11,362 nt of DNA from an uncultured Faecalibacterium sp. (lineage in GTDB: Bacteria; Bacillota; Clostridia; Oscillospirales; Ruminococcaceae), in NCBI GenBank assembly GCA_934525325.1, contig CAKSZE010000054.1, positions 1 to 11,362 on the forward strand, given 5' to 3'. Below are positions 11,157 to 11,362 of the stretch, piece by piece. Position 1 is the first letter of the stretch. Every line of letters starts with the position of its first letter. The translations under genes were made by a program, and so were the position numbers. The notes under the pieces were generated by a model. The model saw only the letters and a program-made list of their open reading frames with translations. It had not been told where the DNA came from and searched no databases.

Positions 11157-11362
11157 GAAAGAAAAGAGCAAAGAGAGTGAAAGTGTGAGAGCAAGAATCG
11201 TCCCGTGGCCACAAATTTTCAATTCTTGAAAATGTTGCACCCTTCCGGGACTGCACATCTGCAACGCTCCCGCGTTTTTGAAGTGTTCTTGTTGGGGCGT
11301 GCCTGCCCCAAACCCTGCTTCTTACTATTTGGAAATCACGCAATTATGCACCACTGGGTCCA
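11157..11362. other. Non-coding right edge with three hairpins
   Basis: No convincing gene. Three clean inverted repeats occur: ATTTTCAA-ttc-TTGAAAAT (11215-11233), AACGC-tccc-GCGTT (11263-11276) and TTGGGGC-gtgcct-GCCCCAA (11292-11311). A purine-rich stretch (about 11154-11195) sits beside the promoter. The sequence resembles, from memory, non-coding DNA near mobilisation genes of Firmicute integrative elements, but no relaxase, integrase or attachment site is in view to confirm this. Confidence 0.4.

Noticed and set aside
11101..11343. Minus-strand 80-codon open frame at the right edge
   Set aside because: It overlaps the GNAT-like promoter, has no SD, and passes through three hairpins; the translation is Arg/Ser/Thr-rich with no domain.

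Overview
The window looks like chromosome from a fairly GC-rich Firmicute, most likely Oscillospiraceae/Ruminococcaceae and Faecalibacterium-like. The basis is the Firmicute-style Shine-Dalgarno sequences (AGGAGG, AAAGGAG), the prmA-rsmE pair, the GC-rich codon use of the housekeeping genes, and intergenic inverted repeats of a kind I associate from memory with Faecalibacterium. This is inference; there is no rRNA or marker gene to settle it.

Layout. Bases 1-290 are non-coding, with two inverted repeats and the malQ promoter. malQ (4-alpha-glucanotransferase, 291-1868, +) is followed by a separately promoted protein with a catalytically degenerate GGDEF domain (2023-2811, +). A 223-base gap then holds a long imperfect hairpin, a promoter, and a strong terminator hairpin that abuts the start of a small all-helical protein gene (3035-3475, +). 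A strong terminator separates this from a convergent minus-strand group: GNAT acetyltransferase (6000-5398), FadR/GntR regulator (5359-4604) and a sugar-nucleotidyltransferase-like protein (4476-3556). The last has its own near-consensus promoter. A divergent promoter region at 6063-6167 leads to prmA and rsmE (6235-7924, +), two ribosome-modifying methyltransferases in a probable operon.

The 372 bases after rsmE contain no convincing gene but a striking multibranched inverted-repeat element (7994-8131), a minus-strand terminator and further repeat-like hairpins. From 8297 to the right edge every gene is on the minus strand. A PCC/DUF296-domain protein comes first. From about 8790 onward follow less GC-rich accessory genes: a HEAT-repeat protein, a Phd/YefM-RelE/ParE toxin-antitoxin pair, and a two-gene unit of a divergent GNAT-like protein plus an 81-residue protein of unknown function. 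The last 200 bases are non-coding with three clean hairpins.

The left and middle parts are ordinary chromosomal functions: glycogen/maltodextrin use, ribosome modification and regulation. The right part reads as a small accessory island. The best candidates for something undescribed are the GNAT-like/81-aa pair with a palindrome over its promoter, the near-identical 3'-flank modules ending two different small operons in the island, the multibranched element after rsmE, and the terminator hairpin fused to a ribosome-binding site at 2989-3037.
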